DNA of 64,000 nt from Peromyscus leucopus (GCF_004664715.2 NC_051069.1:10343501-10407500), one strand, 5' to 3'. Shown: positions 23,494-34,159, numbered from the stretch's first letter. Notes: generated by a model not told the origin, from the sequence alone. A program made the numbers and translations.

Positions 23494-23673
23494 CAGACAT
23501 GATAGTGCTTTATACTCGAAGGCGGAAAGGAAGACACAGAGGAGCCCTGAGGATCCTTGGCCAGCCTAGCCTACTTGGCAAGTTTCATGTCAGTGAGAGA
23601 GAGGCCCTATCTCAAAAAACAAGGTCTTAAGGAATGGCGGCTCTGGCCTCCACATACACCTGCACATGTATAT

Positions 23674-23719
<46 letters not shown>
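23383..23719 (+). mobile_element. B2-type composite SINE with two (CA)n tracts
   Basis: tRNA-like head 'aagggctagggaggtggcta', then (CA)n at 23453-23491, then a B1-like middle, then a second (CA)n at 23675-23719. The first CA tract sits inside the element, so it is either an internal expansion or marks two joined copies. Confidence 0.7.
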
Positions 23720-23721
<2 letters not shown>

Positions 23722-23765
23722 GTAACACTGAAGTGCTGTTCTGTCAGCTAAGCAGAAACAATGGT

Positions 23766-23932
23766 GGGGGCCAGTGAGGTGGTTCATCGGGTAAAGACAG
23801 CTGCCGTGTGACTACGTGAGTGAGATGTCTGCCACCCATGGGACGGTGAAAGGAGAGAACCGACTCTATGTTCTTTGACCCCCATATGTGTGCTGTGGTG
23901 TGGACCCACACATACATCATGCATACACACAA
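23766..23932 (+). mobile_element. B2-type SINE
   Basis: Head 'gggggccagtgaggtggttc', middle 'aggagagaaccgactctatg', then 'cccccatatgtgtgctgtgg' and a CA-rich tail. Matches the sense B2 order. Confidence 0.8.
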
Positions 23933-24189
23933 CCGTAAGTCGTTTTCACATCTAGGTTTTAAGTGGAAGTGGTGGGACACGAGGTTTCATGTAGGTCGTC
24001 ATGACAGGCCGTGCAGATGTCTTCCGGAATTACAGGCCCTCTGAGGCTGAAACGCAAAGGGAGAGTGGACTGGATCTAGAGGCAGGCTGGGGATGGCTCT
24101 CCCATGTACCGGGAGTCGCAGTGACAGGCTGAGTAGATCGAGGGGTCTATAGTTCAAGTTCAGGATGTTAGGTCAAAAATATCTGCAAG

Positions 24190-24324
24190 AAGCTGGCGGC
24201 GGTGGCACACGCCTTTAATTCTAGCACTCAGGAGGCAGAGGCAGGTGGATCTCTGTGAGTTTGAGGCCAGCCTGGTCTATGTAGAGAGTTTCAACCCAAC
24301 CAAGACTGTATAGTGAGACATGCC
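24190..24324 (+). mobile_element. B1 SINE
   Basis: 'cggtggcacacgcctttaat', 'cactcaggaggcagaggcag' and 'gtttgaggccagcctggtct'. Sense copy with a modified 3' end. Confidence 0.9.
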
Positions 24325-24345
24325 TTCCATATACATATACCTACC

Positions 24346-24396
24346 TACACACACACACACACACACACTCACACACACACACACACACACACACAC
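24346..24396 (+). repeat. (CA)n microsatellite
   Basis: About 25 CA units with one TC interruption, immediately downstream of a B1. Confidence 0.95.
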
Positions 24397-24539
24397 GGCT
24401 CAGTGAGAGACCTCAACTCAAAACACAAGGTGAAGAGTGATAGAAGACACGTAGTGTCAACTTCTGGCCTCCACATATACACACACACAAAATAGGGTGA
24501 AAAGGTGTTTATTAACAATGTTTATTAACGATTACCAAT

Positions 24540-24740
24540 GGTGTTTAAAGGTAGAGCCTTTGGGAAGTAATCAAGACCGGTTGACATCATCAGAGTGGGG
24601 CTCCTGAGAGACTCTCACGCAGAAAGTCCAATGCTAGACGAATCCCCCTGACCTGGGGTTTCCAAACCTCTTTTCTTTATAAAATTGCCAACCTTAAGTA
24701 TTATATCATAGCAATGAAAACCAGATGAATGTACCAAGTC
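24540..24740 (+). mobile_element. Old MaLR LTR 3' portion
   Basis: 'gtagagcctttgggaagtaa', 'ttctttataaaattgccaac' and 'ttatatcatagcaatgaaaa' follow the order of an MST/MLT1-like LTR 3' end. Diverged. Confidence 0.5.
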
Positions 24741-26259
24741 CTGTGTCTGTTTCCTATTCCTGAGTAGCTGATACTTCCAGCCCTCTCTGGTCTCTCGGGG
24801 AGTTAACATGTTTATTTCAAACATGTTATCAAAACAGCTTGTCGCCTTGCAGAATAAAATACTCTGAGGTCTAGCTGAAGAATTTCAGATCCTGTGGGGG
24901 GGGGTTGGGGGAGGGATCAATACAGCACGGGACAATATCCGAGTAGAAATGGACCAGGGACTCCACCCTGCCCTTAGCCCTAGAGTCCAGAGGCAGCCAA
25001 CAGTGACAGGTGGTACCTTCCCTTTCACACCACAGAAGCAGCCAAGAAAAGAGACCAGCGGGAAAGAAAAGAAGCGCTTCGGACAATGTTGTATTTGTCT
25101 TCACAAGAGACTGGGCAATGGTCCATGTTCTGGATAATTCAGCTGAGCAGGCACTGGGCCCTGCCGTGGCTTTGGGAATAGCTCTCGGCACACATGCTCC
25201 TGCGATGATGGGGAACGAAGGCAGAGGGCCCTGGGGTCTGGGGTGGAGCTAGAGAGCCAAGAGCTATTGGGATGAAAGGGGGTGTTTGGTAAGATTGGCA
25301 TCCTCCCAAGTCCCTCTGGACTGGGCTGTTCCAGCAGTTGGGGCAGTCTAGAAAGAACCCTGATCTGGGCAGGACGGGGCCATCTGGGTTCAAGCTGGGG
25401 CCTGCTGATCGCGTTCTCTTCCGCCAGCTCGGAATGTGACCTCAGATCTTCGCACCTTCATAGCGTCCTCTGTAAATAAGAGAGTGGGACTGGACGGTGT
25501 CTGGCACCCTCCAGCTCTGCACTTGGCCTTCCCAAGCTTCTAACTGACCCCAGCCATCTGCTTCTTGGTTGCTCATTTGCTTCTCTCTTCCCTGAGCAGC
25601 TTCTGAATCCCTTACCCTGCTCCAGAATGTCAGGGCCACTCCCCGGGCTGCAGAGAGAATGCTCCAGCCAGGTCCCCCCAGAGACTCCTGCGGCTAGGTC
25701 CAAGGGGGTGGGAAGGTGGAGGGTGGAGGTGTTGAGCTGCCGCTGTATGCTTTTACCTAAGCTGGCACTCTCAAAACCAGGCCGTCCACACCCTGCACCC
25801 ACGCAGTGCCATGAAAGCTTAGAGGAGTTAGACACAATGCTTCGGGCAAAGACATGATTCGGGATGCTCTAATAAAGACTCAAAGTAGCATGACCAAAAC
25901 AGAAGTCCATTCACCTGTCCTTCACAATCTAGAAGTGTGATGGCCACTCAGGTGACTCTCCTTTTCTAAGCTGTAGGGGCCCAGGTTCCTTCTCTCTCGT
26001 TGCTCAGTCGTCTAAAATGGCTCTCCGAAATGTCCACACTTCTCTCTATGCGAAGTGAGGGTAGAAGAAGCCCCTTCTTTCGCAGATTACCCGGTGCTGC
26101 CAGTGTTAATTATCTGATTGGCCAGAACTTTGTCATGTGACCACATGCTACATTGCAAAGGTTCTTGGGAAATGTAGTCCTTTCATCTCTGGTTAAAAAC
26201 TAAGGCTATAATTAGGAGAGACCAGGGCAGACACTGGAGGAAAATGAGATGAGCCATCT

Positions 26260-26263
<4 letters not shown>
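24741..26263. other. Intron sequence without gene
   Basis: Unique sequence. A motif 'cttgggaaatgtagtccttt' near 26163 is reminiscent of an old mammalian repeat that I cannot name. ORFs are short and overlapping. Confidence 0.4.

Positions 26264-26307
<44 letters not shown>
26264..26307 (+). repeat. Uninterrupted A44 run
   Basis: 44 consecutive A with no interruption. No clear SINE body is recognised directly upstream. Confidence 0.95.
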
Positions 26308-26311
<4 letters not shown>

Positions 26312-26509
26312 CAAACTCAGGGCTTCTGGGCTTCAAACATCTGTGTGGTGATGGCAGCCGCTCATTAGCATGGCTTACCAAACTGCCATGTGTCAGAATA
26401 GATCAAACGTGATTACTCCCCCATCTTAGACCTCTCAGCTGTCTTCAATTTCTATGCAGTGAACCTTGAAGGACCAGTCTCTCATCCACCAGCAGGGAGC
26501 AAGGCTCTT

Positions 26510-26738
26510 GTTTGTTTATTTGTTTTCCCTGTTGAGGCAGCTTCTCCCGTAAGCCCAGGCTGGTCTCTTAGCTCTCTGTGTAGCTGAAGATGCCCTTGAC
26601 CTTCTGAGCCTCCCGCCTCCATCTCCTGTGAGTGATCTGATTGCAGACACGTGCCATCGGGCCTGGTTTCTGTGGTGCTGGACACGGAACCCAGAGCTTG
26701 GTGCTCGCTAGGCAAATGTTCTACAAAACCCTGCCTCT
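26510..26738 (-). mobile_element. B4 SINE
   Basis: Antisense 7SL-like half ('ttgaggcagcttctcccgta' onward) followed by antisense ID-like head ending 'gctaggcaaatgttctacaa'. Confidence 0.75.
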
Positions 26739-28680
26739 CCCTTCCTTGGCTTCTTCAAGACTGACAACACAATTCCATAAATTTCTGCTTCATTATGCAA
26801 CTAAAGCTTACTTTCAAACACCCCCTGACTTCAACGGGGTTTATCAGACCATGGCATTTATAAACCTAAACTAGAATCATCCTAGAGGTTATTGAGTCTG
26901 GGACCTGACATCTACTAAGATGTCTGCCTCTGTCCTAGCCCCTGACAAAACTCCTCTGTATGTGCCTGCGTCGATGGCTACCGATGCAGAGGGTCTCCGT
27001 GAAGACTCTGCCCCTGTGCCATCTGGAGGTGGCTCCAGAGTCCAGTTACCATCGCTCCTGCTTTTCAACCACAGGGTGCTGCGCGTTCAGCTTCTTACAG
27101 ACTCAGTTCCGGCAGCTTGCCCTCCAGCGTACGGTCCCTGTCTGAAGCCTGTATCATTTCCTCGTTACCCTCTGTGTCCTAAACGTGTGGTCTGTGACCA
27201 CGGGTATCGGGTTCTCCGGGGTGCTTGTTAAAGTGTGGATCTCGGGCTCTCGTCCTGACCTCCTGAGTCACAAACGCTGGCTGGTTGGCCCTGGAATAAG
27301 TGTCTGCACCTGGGAGAACCCGTGAACTCATCTTTAATATATTGGCAGAAGGGTTCAAAAGCAAGTGCCGAAGACCCCTCCTGAGACAACAGCTGACTGT
27401 ACAACACCCACTCCGCGTGGAGGGACAGGCTGCGTGTGGTTTCATTCCACTCAAGTATCTGTCGACAGAAAGGTGTCATCATGCAAAGCTGTGAACAGCT
27501 TCTTCTTTTTTTTTTCTTTTCTTTTCTTTTTTTTTTTTTGGAAGCTTATAGTAGCTGATTCATGACATTGCTCTCTGTGTTCTTTGTCCCTGGGTGGTTT
27601 TCCCACACATGTGTGGGCCCAGGTAGGAGAGAAGAGCCTGAGGAACCTATGAGCCAAACAGGATCAGAAACCATGACCTAAGACTGTAAGGAGCATCCCA
27701 GATCCTGATGAGGCAGTGATACCTGCTCATGGGAAGGGGGAGGGGGCAAGACAGGAAGAGTGCCTAGCCCCCCCCCCCACACACACAGTCACAGGGGGGA
27801 GCAGCTAAGCCTCGAGGTCAAGGATGTGGCTGGGGGGTCACTGGGAAGATTTCAGGACTCTGCAGAGTCCTTGGGAGACTGGCCGTTTTTCCATCTCCAT
27901 CCTGTGCCCTGGGGGAAGGGCCCTTTGTCCAGTCTTCAGCCGTGACTAGAAATCATTGTGTCCTGACTATGCCCCTCGCAGCCTCTTAGTGACAGGCCCG
28001 TTGTCCAAGATGCGCCCGAGGCTGGTCCAGGCCTGCGCCCATGTATTATGCAGTAATAATTGGAACAAAGCTGCAGTGTGTAGGAGCTAGCTGGGGGGGG
28101 AGGCCGTTCCCCCCACAGTTCTGTTTACCAGGCACTGGGAGGCAAGAGGGTGGCCTCGGGGTGCTGAGTGTTAAAAACAGGCTTCTCAGAGGGGTCCTGA
28201 GAGGAGAGGGGCATGCAGACTCATGGGCATGGCTGTAGATCTTGCTGGTTGACAAAGGAGTTTTGAGAGAAATTGTCCCTCTGCTTCCTGGAACACCCAG
28301 GCTTTCTTGGCCATTAGCAGGGACTCTACAACTGACTGTGACCCGCCCCCCACACACCCCGCAGTCAGTCAGTCATTCCCTGGGATGCCTATCGTGTGTC
28401 CTGAGGACACCCAAGAGAGAAGACTTGGGGTGATCCCCTGATCAGAGCAAACACCCTCATTCCCAGAGGTCAGGGAGCTCCTTGAGTGGATAGCCAGGTC
28501 TTGTTTCTCTCTGAGCACCCTAATCCAGAGCTTGGTATAGGGCGTCCCCATGATGAGTGTTTATGGGGTGTAGAAGAGTTACTGTCCCATTGCTATGTGC
28601 ACACAACTTAGAGAAGCAGATGTGATGTGCTTTGCTCATGTGCATCCTCCCCAGAACATTACTATTACTGTTGTTGTCTT
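26739..28680. other. Intron sequence without gene
   Basis: Mostly unique. It holds a T-rich tract with scattered C at 27503-27540. The stretch 28035-28075 (attatgcagtaataattgga, then acaaagctgcag) is AT-rich between GC-rich flanks and could be a transcription-factor site cluster, without proof. Confidence 0.4.
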
Positions 28681-28898
28681 ATGGTACTGGGGACTGAACT
28701 TGGGGCCTTGTGCATGCTGAGAAAATGCTCTATCAGTTAAGCTACTTCTCTAGTCCTTTTTCTGAAATGGGATCGTTGTAAGTTGCCCAGGCTGCCCCTG
28801 AACTCACAAGATAGCTCAGGCTGGACTTGAACTTGCAATCCTCCTCCTCGGTCGCTTAAGTAGCTATGGTGAAAGGCTTATCCTACCATGCCTGCCTC
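28681..28898 (-). mobile_element. B4-related SINEs, ID part then B1 part
   Basis: Antisense ID-like segment ('ctggggactgaacttggggc' to 'gctacttctctagtcctttt') precedes an antisense B1-like segment. This order is opposite to B4, in which the 7SL half would come first on this strand. It is either a rearranged element or two independent insertions. Confidence 0.6.
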
Positions 28899-28908
28899 TC
28901 CTAAATTT

Positions 28909-29387
28909 CTTATGTGGAGGTTTTCATTCCCCAAGTGGTGATATTAGGAGGTAGGGCTTTTAGGTGGTGATTTTTTATATCACAAGGGCAGAGCCTTCGT
29001 GATTGGTTGGTCGAGTGCTTGCCTAGCATGCATGAGGCCCTGGGTTCAATACCCAACATTAAATAAATAGTGCATGGAGGTGCACATGTGTCTTCCCAGC
29101 ACTTAGGAAGTGGAGTCAAAAAGATCAGGGGTTCAAGGCCATCTTGGCTACATATAGAGTTTAAGGGCAACCCGGGATGTATGAGAGTCTCAAAATTTAA
29201 CTGAATAAATAAATAAACCCTGCCAGGCTTTTACCCTTTCCACCATGTCAGAATATAACTAGAAGTTTGCACCCATGCACCAGAGAGTGAGCCCTCACCA
29301 AATACCAAAACTGTTGGTACCTTGACCTCGGAGTCCCTGTTATGTATAAGCCACCCAATCTAGAACAACCAGAATGGGCTAAGCCAA
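28909..29387 (+). mobile_element. MaLR-type LTR split by a B4 insertion
   Basis: The left piece (28909-29004: 'caagtggtgatattaggagg', 'cagagccttcgtgattggtt') and right piece (29218-29387: 'gtgagccctcaccaaatacc', 'ataagccacccaatctagaa', 'atgggctaagccaa') are consecutive parts of one MST/MLT1-like LTR. The gap is filled by a B4. Confidence 0.6.
29005..29217 (+). mobile_element. B4 SINE inside a MaLR LTR
   Basis: ID-like head ('gtgcttgcctagcatgcatg', 'gccctgggttcaatacccaa'), then a B1-like half ('gtgtcttcccagcacttagg', 'ggttcaaggccatcttggct') and an AATA-type tail. Confidence 0.8.
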
Positions 29388-29496
29388 GAGAGACTCTGGA
29401 GCCCCGCTGCTTGATGCTGACCACTGGGTGGAAGATGCAAACCAGGAGAGTGGAGAAGTAGTCATGGAGAGGACCAGCCTGGGGAGATGCGAGGCA

Positions 29497-29550
29497 GGGC
29501 AGTTTATGATGTGATGTAGGGCAGTTTATGATGTGATGTAGGGCAGTTTG
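29497..29550 (+). repeat. 22-bp tandem repeat
   Basis: The unit gggcagtttatgatgtgatg+ta is present twice in full and starts a third time (29497, 29519, 29541), the third copy differing at one base. Confidence 0.9.
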
Positions 29551-29837
29551 TGCACACGGCTCATGCCCTCCTCAAGTGGCCCTGTCTACCTGAGGTCTCC
29601 GGTCCTCGGGAAAACCCTGTTCTGATGAGAATCCTTGGTCAGGTTGGTGAGATGAATTCCCAAGGCCTGATCTATAGCTGTGCTATGAAAAGCATAATGA
29701 CAAGCCTAAGTAGGTCACTGCTGGGGACCGCTAATCAAACGACCTCAGATTCCTGTATACACCAGGGCCTTTGCTCCTTCTCTCCCTCCAAGTTACCATA
29801 TGTAGCACTGGGGGCAGGGAGGGTTAAGCATCTCGGG
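29551..29837. other. Intron sequence without gene
   Basis: A 102-codon ORF (29550-29858) spans this interval with no recognisable domain. Nothing else seen. Confidence 0.35.
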
Positions 29838-29925
29838 GGCTGGGTGTCACTGTGGTAAAGCAGGTACCTAGCAAGTGGGGGGCCCTAGGTTCAACTGTTA
29901 GCACCAAAAAATAAAAAGCAAAAAA
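29838..29925 (+). mobile_element. ID-type SINE
   Basis: 'gctgggtgtcactgtggtaa', 'aagcaggtacctagcaagtg', 'gccctaggttcaactgttag' and an A-rich tail. It is a diverged ID copy. Confidence 0.65.
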
Positions 29926-30774
29926 CCCTGAGGCAGGATGTGCATGCTGGAAAAAGCTCCTCTTGTCCTAGTTCTCTCTTCTGAGAGACAGTTAGCTTTT
30001 TAAAGTCGTATTTATAGACTTCAGAATTGTGCTGTGACTCCCACGGCAGAGAAAGGCCTCACTCAAGGTCATCCAGCCCCTGGTCCCCCGTGGTCTGGCC
30101 TGCCCGTCTTTATCTTATAACACTCCTCACCCAGGAAGCTACCTAAGGGACCCAGATTTAAAGATCCTCCTGGATGCTGTGGGCCATTTTAAGTCTTCTA
30201 GGTAATGTCCACTGTGAGACAGGCCATGAGTGTGCCATACCAGCCTGTGGAACACAACATGCTCGGCCGACTCTGGCCAGAGCCACCTGCAGCGTACATG
30301 CAAGAAAGACCTGGTTACCGAGAGCAGGGAGCTGAGGCTTGTATGTGGAGCACCCACCATTATAGACGGGAGTCAGGCGGGCTCACGGGGAGACAGGCGA
30401 GAACTGGTGCACTGTGTACAGAACTCACACAGCCAGACGCCTCCAAGCGTGCAGATCTGAGAGGGGATTTGAAACTGGAGATTTACAAGAAGGGTGTGTG
30501 GAAGCCATGGCTGAAGAGAGAGGATGAATGTTCGTGTGTGTCCATGTGCACGTGCCCTCAGCCAACAGGAATCCGAGGGGACAAGGGACTTGGGTGGACA
30601 AAAAGCTTACTGAAATGAAGTAATGGCATCCAACTTACAAAAAACTGGGGGAGTTTGGACACTGCGGGTGTCTGCGCAGGAGATATGGACCGAGGGGTTC
30701 TGTTTTTACCTGGGAGAATCGCTGAGGTGGAAGGAAGGCATTTTGAGGGAAGGTGGGAGAGAGAAGGTAGGGCG
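29926..30774. other. Intron sequence without gene
   Basis: Unique sequence. The 137-codon ORF at 30205-30618 (+) has no known domain. No repeat family recognised. Confidence 0.4.
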
Positions 30775-30905
30775 CACGTCATCAACACTTCCTAAGTGTT
30801 TAACGTGCCTCGTTCAATCCTCCCAGTCAAAGCCAAGAAGATGGAAGTTGTAATCTAGCTGCCGGAAGGACCACCAGGCTCTGAGAGGTTCAAAATGGTT
30901 GAGGG
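30775..30905 (-). mobile_element. MIR SINE fragment
   Basis: 'ctaagtgtttaacgtgcctc', 'ttcaatcctcccagtcaaag' and 'caggctctgagaggttcaaa' follow the antisense MIR order. Confidence 0.6.
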
Positions 30906-31122
30906 ACTGTCAGGACACAGATGCAGCCTAGACCCACCAGCCTCTCGGCCCTCACCTTCCATTGCATGGCTCTGCAGTCCAATGAGGAACCAATCTGGCG
31001 TGGTGGCTCCAGAGACTGTGCTGGGTTTTTTTGTGCATGACACTGCTTTTGATTTAGTTTTTGTACATATGTCTTCCCTTCTTCCTTCTTTCCTGCTTTC
31101 CTTCCTTTTTTCCTTTTCTTTT

Positions 31123-31123
<1 letters not shown>

Positions 31124-31179
<56 letters not shown>
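31124..31179 (+). repeat. (GT)n microsatellite
   Basis: About 27 GT units preceded by a CTTTC-rich pyrimidine stretch (31077-31123). It forms the tail of the antisense element that follows. Confidence 0.95.
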
Positions 31180-31180
<1 letters not shown>

Positions 31181-31303
31181 TGCCACGTTTGGGCCCATAG
31201 CCTGCACTGTGCTAGGTAATTGCTGTACCAACTGAACTCCATTCCCAGTCCACGAAGTAATTTTCTTCCTGGGTCTTGTAAGCCCCACAAGTCTGCCTGC
31301 CAC
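31180..31303 (-). mobile_element. ID-headed element, antisense member of an inverted pair
   Basis: Minus strand contains 'gtggactgggaatggagttc', 'gtacagcaattacctagcac' and then the CA tail. It is closely related to 32022-32148 on the plus strand over about 124 bases, with roughly nine mismatches and a 2-base indel. The match includes about 45 bases upstream of the ID-like head. Confidence 0.7.
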
Positions 31304-32021
31304 AGGGACCCTGGAGCCCAGAGATAAAAGAGCGGACTGAGGGATGGGCATGCCAGCCACTGCCCTCCCCTTCCTATCCGCAGACCCTGGAGCTAGCCAC
31401 TGGCTCCAGTCTCCTTCTCAGAGGGGCCTGGCCTGCTTTCCAGCCCCTTCTCTATGTAGGATCTAATTTGTCCCTCGAGAGACTTAGCTCTATCTCAGCT
31501 CACTGATTGTCTGTCCTAGGCCTCAACCTCATGTTGGGCCGCTGCATTCCCACCTATGAGGTGAGGAGAAGCAGGCCGTGAGCACCAGCGTCCATCGGGA
31601 GTGTGGGGGTTCACTGTCAGCAAGCTCGGCAAGGAGAGCTGGATCAGATGACCACTGGGTCTTCCCCTCACTGTGTTCCCCGTCACTCCCACTTTCTAAG
31701 GTATGAAAGTGGGTTCTTCATGGTGAGTCTCAGGCAAGCAGGAACAAAGGCACATTCGTCTCTTCACACCCGGTAGCCTCAGTCTCAAGTCCCCACTGAA
31801 GGCTTGCCATCCCCCCGATTCTGGAGGGTCCCTAGGCAGTGAGGGCAGATGGTATGGTTGACCCCTGAGCAGGCACCCACACTACACTCATGAAAGTCGT
31901 CCTCTGGATTTCCGAACTTTCCAGCTCACTTGGAGAAGTACAAGTACTTTGTGTCAAGCTCTTCGTTAAGCCGTGGAGACAGAGGCGAATCGCCACCCTC
32001 CAGGAGCCCATGCTGAGTGCT
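31304..32021. other. Spacer between inverted copies
   Basis: 718 bases of unique sequence between the two inverted copies. No gene signature. Confidence 0.45.
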
Positions 32022-32148
32022 GTGGCATGCAGACTTGTGGGGCTGTTACAAGGCCCAGGAAGAAAATTACTTTATGGACTGGGAATGGAGTTCAGTTGGT
32101 ACAGCAATTACCTAGCACGGTCCAGGCTGTGGGCCCAAACGTGGCACC
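32022..32148 (+). mobile_element. ID-headed element, sense member of an inverted pair
   Basis: Shares 'cagacttgtggggct', 'ccaggaagaaaattact', 'gactgggaatggagttcagt' and 'gtacagcaattacctagcac' with the antisense copy at 31180-31303. A short CA run and a TAAAA array follow. Confidence 0.75.
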
Positions 32149-32228
32149 ACACACACACACACATACAAGATAAAATAAAATAAAATAAAATAATAAAATA
32201 AAATAAAATAATAAAATAAAATAAAATG
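32149..32228 (+). repeat. CA run and (TAAAA)n array
   Basis: Short CA run, then AAAAT pentamers with periodic TAATAAAA phase shifts between about 32169 and 32228. Confidence 0.9.
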
Positions 32229-32365
32229 GAAGAAGAGAAGGAAGGGAAAACATCATTTATGTTTTATATGTACAAAAACTAAATCTAAAGCAGTGTCCTG
32301 CACAAAAAGCATTTATTGTGCTTCTACTTGGCTTCACTTAAAACAAAACAAAACAAAAACCCTCC

Positions 32366-32522
32366 TGGGTTCAAGATGGCCCATCAGGTAAAGGTACTGG
32401 CCTCTAAACCTGCTGATCCAGCTTTGATGCCCAGGACTCACCTGGCAAAAGGAGAGAACTGACTTTCACAAGTTATTCTCTGACCTCCACAAGCACACCA
32501 TGGTAGATGCACCAGCACCAGC

Positions 32523-32573
<51 letters not shown>

Positions 32574-32611
32574 TGCACATAAAATAAATAAAATTGTAAT
32601 AAAAAAAAAAG
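32366..32611 (+). mobile_element. B2 SINE with (GT)n and poly-A
   Basis: Head 'ttcaagatggcccatcaggt', then 'aggagagaactgactttcac', 'tctgacctccacaagcacac', (GT)n at 32524-32570, AATAAA-containing sequence and an A run. Sense B2 order. Confidence 0.85.
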
Positions 32612-32999
32612 ATTACTGATCGAAAGGTATCTTTCTGATTGGATAAGCTGCTGGTAGGAGGCGGGCCTCCAGTGTGAGACAGCAGCCAGTATTTCCTGTG
32701 TTGATGGACTGTATCGCATTTAATTCTATGCTGTGGGAAAAGAGAGCAAGGATGAGCTGTTTTGATTGAGAAATCAGAGGCGATCCCCAGTTCAAGTGGC
32801 ACTTGAACCTGATCCAGAAGTGTGCTGGGAATTCAGTAAACAAAGGGAGGCCGCAGCCAGACGGAAGCTCCCTCCCGCAGGAACACAGCCTGCAGGAGCA
32901 AGGAGGAGCAGAGGCACAGGAGGATGTGCCCCGTGCATGCAGGGGCTTCTTCTAGTCCGGAGGCTCAGTGTGGGGTCGTCCTAGGCTCGGGCATGAGGC
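32612..32999. other. Intron sequence without gene
   Basis: Unique sequence with short overlapping ORFs. Nothing recognised. Confidence 0.4.
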
Positions 33000-33090
33000 C
33001 TCTGCATCTTCAAGGATATGGGGACTCAGAGGGACTGTGTGTCCTGCCCAGGGGCATAGTAGTAGAGCAGAGTTCTAATTCAGGCATTTA
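33000..33090 (-). mobile_element. MIR SINE fragment
   Basis: 'ggggactcagagggactgtg', 'tcctgcccaggggcatagta' and 'gcagagttctaattcaggca' follow the antisense MIR order. Confidence 0.5.
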
Positions 33091-33173
33091 CTTGGAGGTT
33101 AATTCAAAGAAATGTTGGAATACAAGCTGTGGTTTTTCAATGTCATTCTGTAGGTAAGAGGAAGGCATCAAGG

Positions 33174-33195
33174 TTTTTTTTTTTTTTTTTTTTTT
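33174..33195 (+). repeat. T22 run
   Basis: A homopolymer of about 22 T. No recognised antisense SINE body adjoins it. Confidence 0.9.
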
Positions 33196-33383
33196 GAGAA
33201 AGAGAAATACCCTGATCAATTTTGTTTTTTGTGGGGGGGGGATCCCAAATGTACAGATGGGCTTTCTTGGCAGGGGCGGGGTGGGGGGACTCAAGGAAGG
33301 CAGGGTCCCTGTCTGGAGATCGGTGTATCCATCATCTTGCTGCAGGTCAGCAGCCTCAGAGACCATCAACCATCTTTACTTTG

Positions 33384-33587
33384 CAGTGGTTCTCACCCTC
33401 CCCAACGCTGCGACACTTTAATACAGTCTCTCGTGTTGTGCTGACCCCAACCATCACATCACCCATTGCTACTTCGTAACTGTAATTTCGCTACAGTTAG
33501 GAATCATAATGCAAATATCTGCTAGACAGATATCTTACACATGACCTCCCCCAGAAGGGGTCACGACTTACCGGTTGAGAACCGTAG
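33384..33587 (+). mobile_element. URR1-like hAT MITE, diverged copy
   Basis: Left end cagtggttctcaccc and right end ggttgagaaccgtag are the imperfect inverted termini. The interior parallels the copy at 17552 ('taactgtaatttcgctacag', 'gaatcataatgcaaatatct'). It is about 25 bp shorter than that copy. Confidence 0.85.
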
Positions 33588-33872
33588 CTTTAGGGCACAG
33601 GTGAGGACATTGTTCCCATGCCGCACGCTGATGAGAAGAAAGAAAAACAGTTCATGTTTCCTTTTCTATGTTGACTTCTGGAAAGCTGGAAACCCGGATC
33701 TATGGTGTGTGTGTGTTCTAGGGAGCGGGTGAGAGCTGTAATCCCTGTGTGGACTCCTTCACTTTGCCTTGGTTCTCGAACCCCACCATCCTTTAACCTT
33801 AATTTCATCATCTCCCTTGATGCTGCTGAATTGTGTCATCTTGGTGCAGTGTCTTAAGAGTAGGCTTTACTC

Positions 33873-34000
33873 AAGCCGAGCAGTGGTGGTGCACACCTTT
33901 AGTCCCAGCACTCAGGAGGCAGAAGCAGGTGGATCTCTGTGAGTTCAAAGCCAGCCTGGCTACACAGAGAAACCCTGACTCACTGCCCCCACCAAAAAAG
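33873..34000 (+). mobile_element. B1 SINE
   Basis: 'cagtggtggtgcacaccttt', 'cactcaggaggcagaagcag' and 'cacagagaaaccctgactca', then an A-rich end. The middle of the right part is deleted. Confidence 0.9.
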
Positions 34001-34159
34001 AGTAGTCTTTATCTAAATCCCATGGAAGTAACAGGAGTTTGTTTTTTCTCAGGAGAAATTAGGAGGAGGGACTTCTGGGCATCTGTCCGAGTGTCAGGTG
34101 ATGGACAGATATGGTTCTTATCTTGAAGGGTCCTCCTTCTCTTTGCTTCTTAAGGAACG

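Noticed and set aside
25995..26250. Possible old DNA-transposon or LTR remnant around 'gggaaatgtagtcctttc'
   Set aside because: The wording is familiar but I could not place it in a family or see termini.
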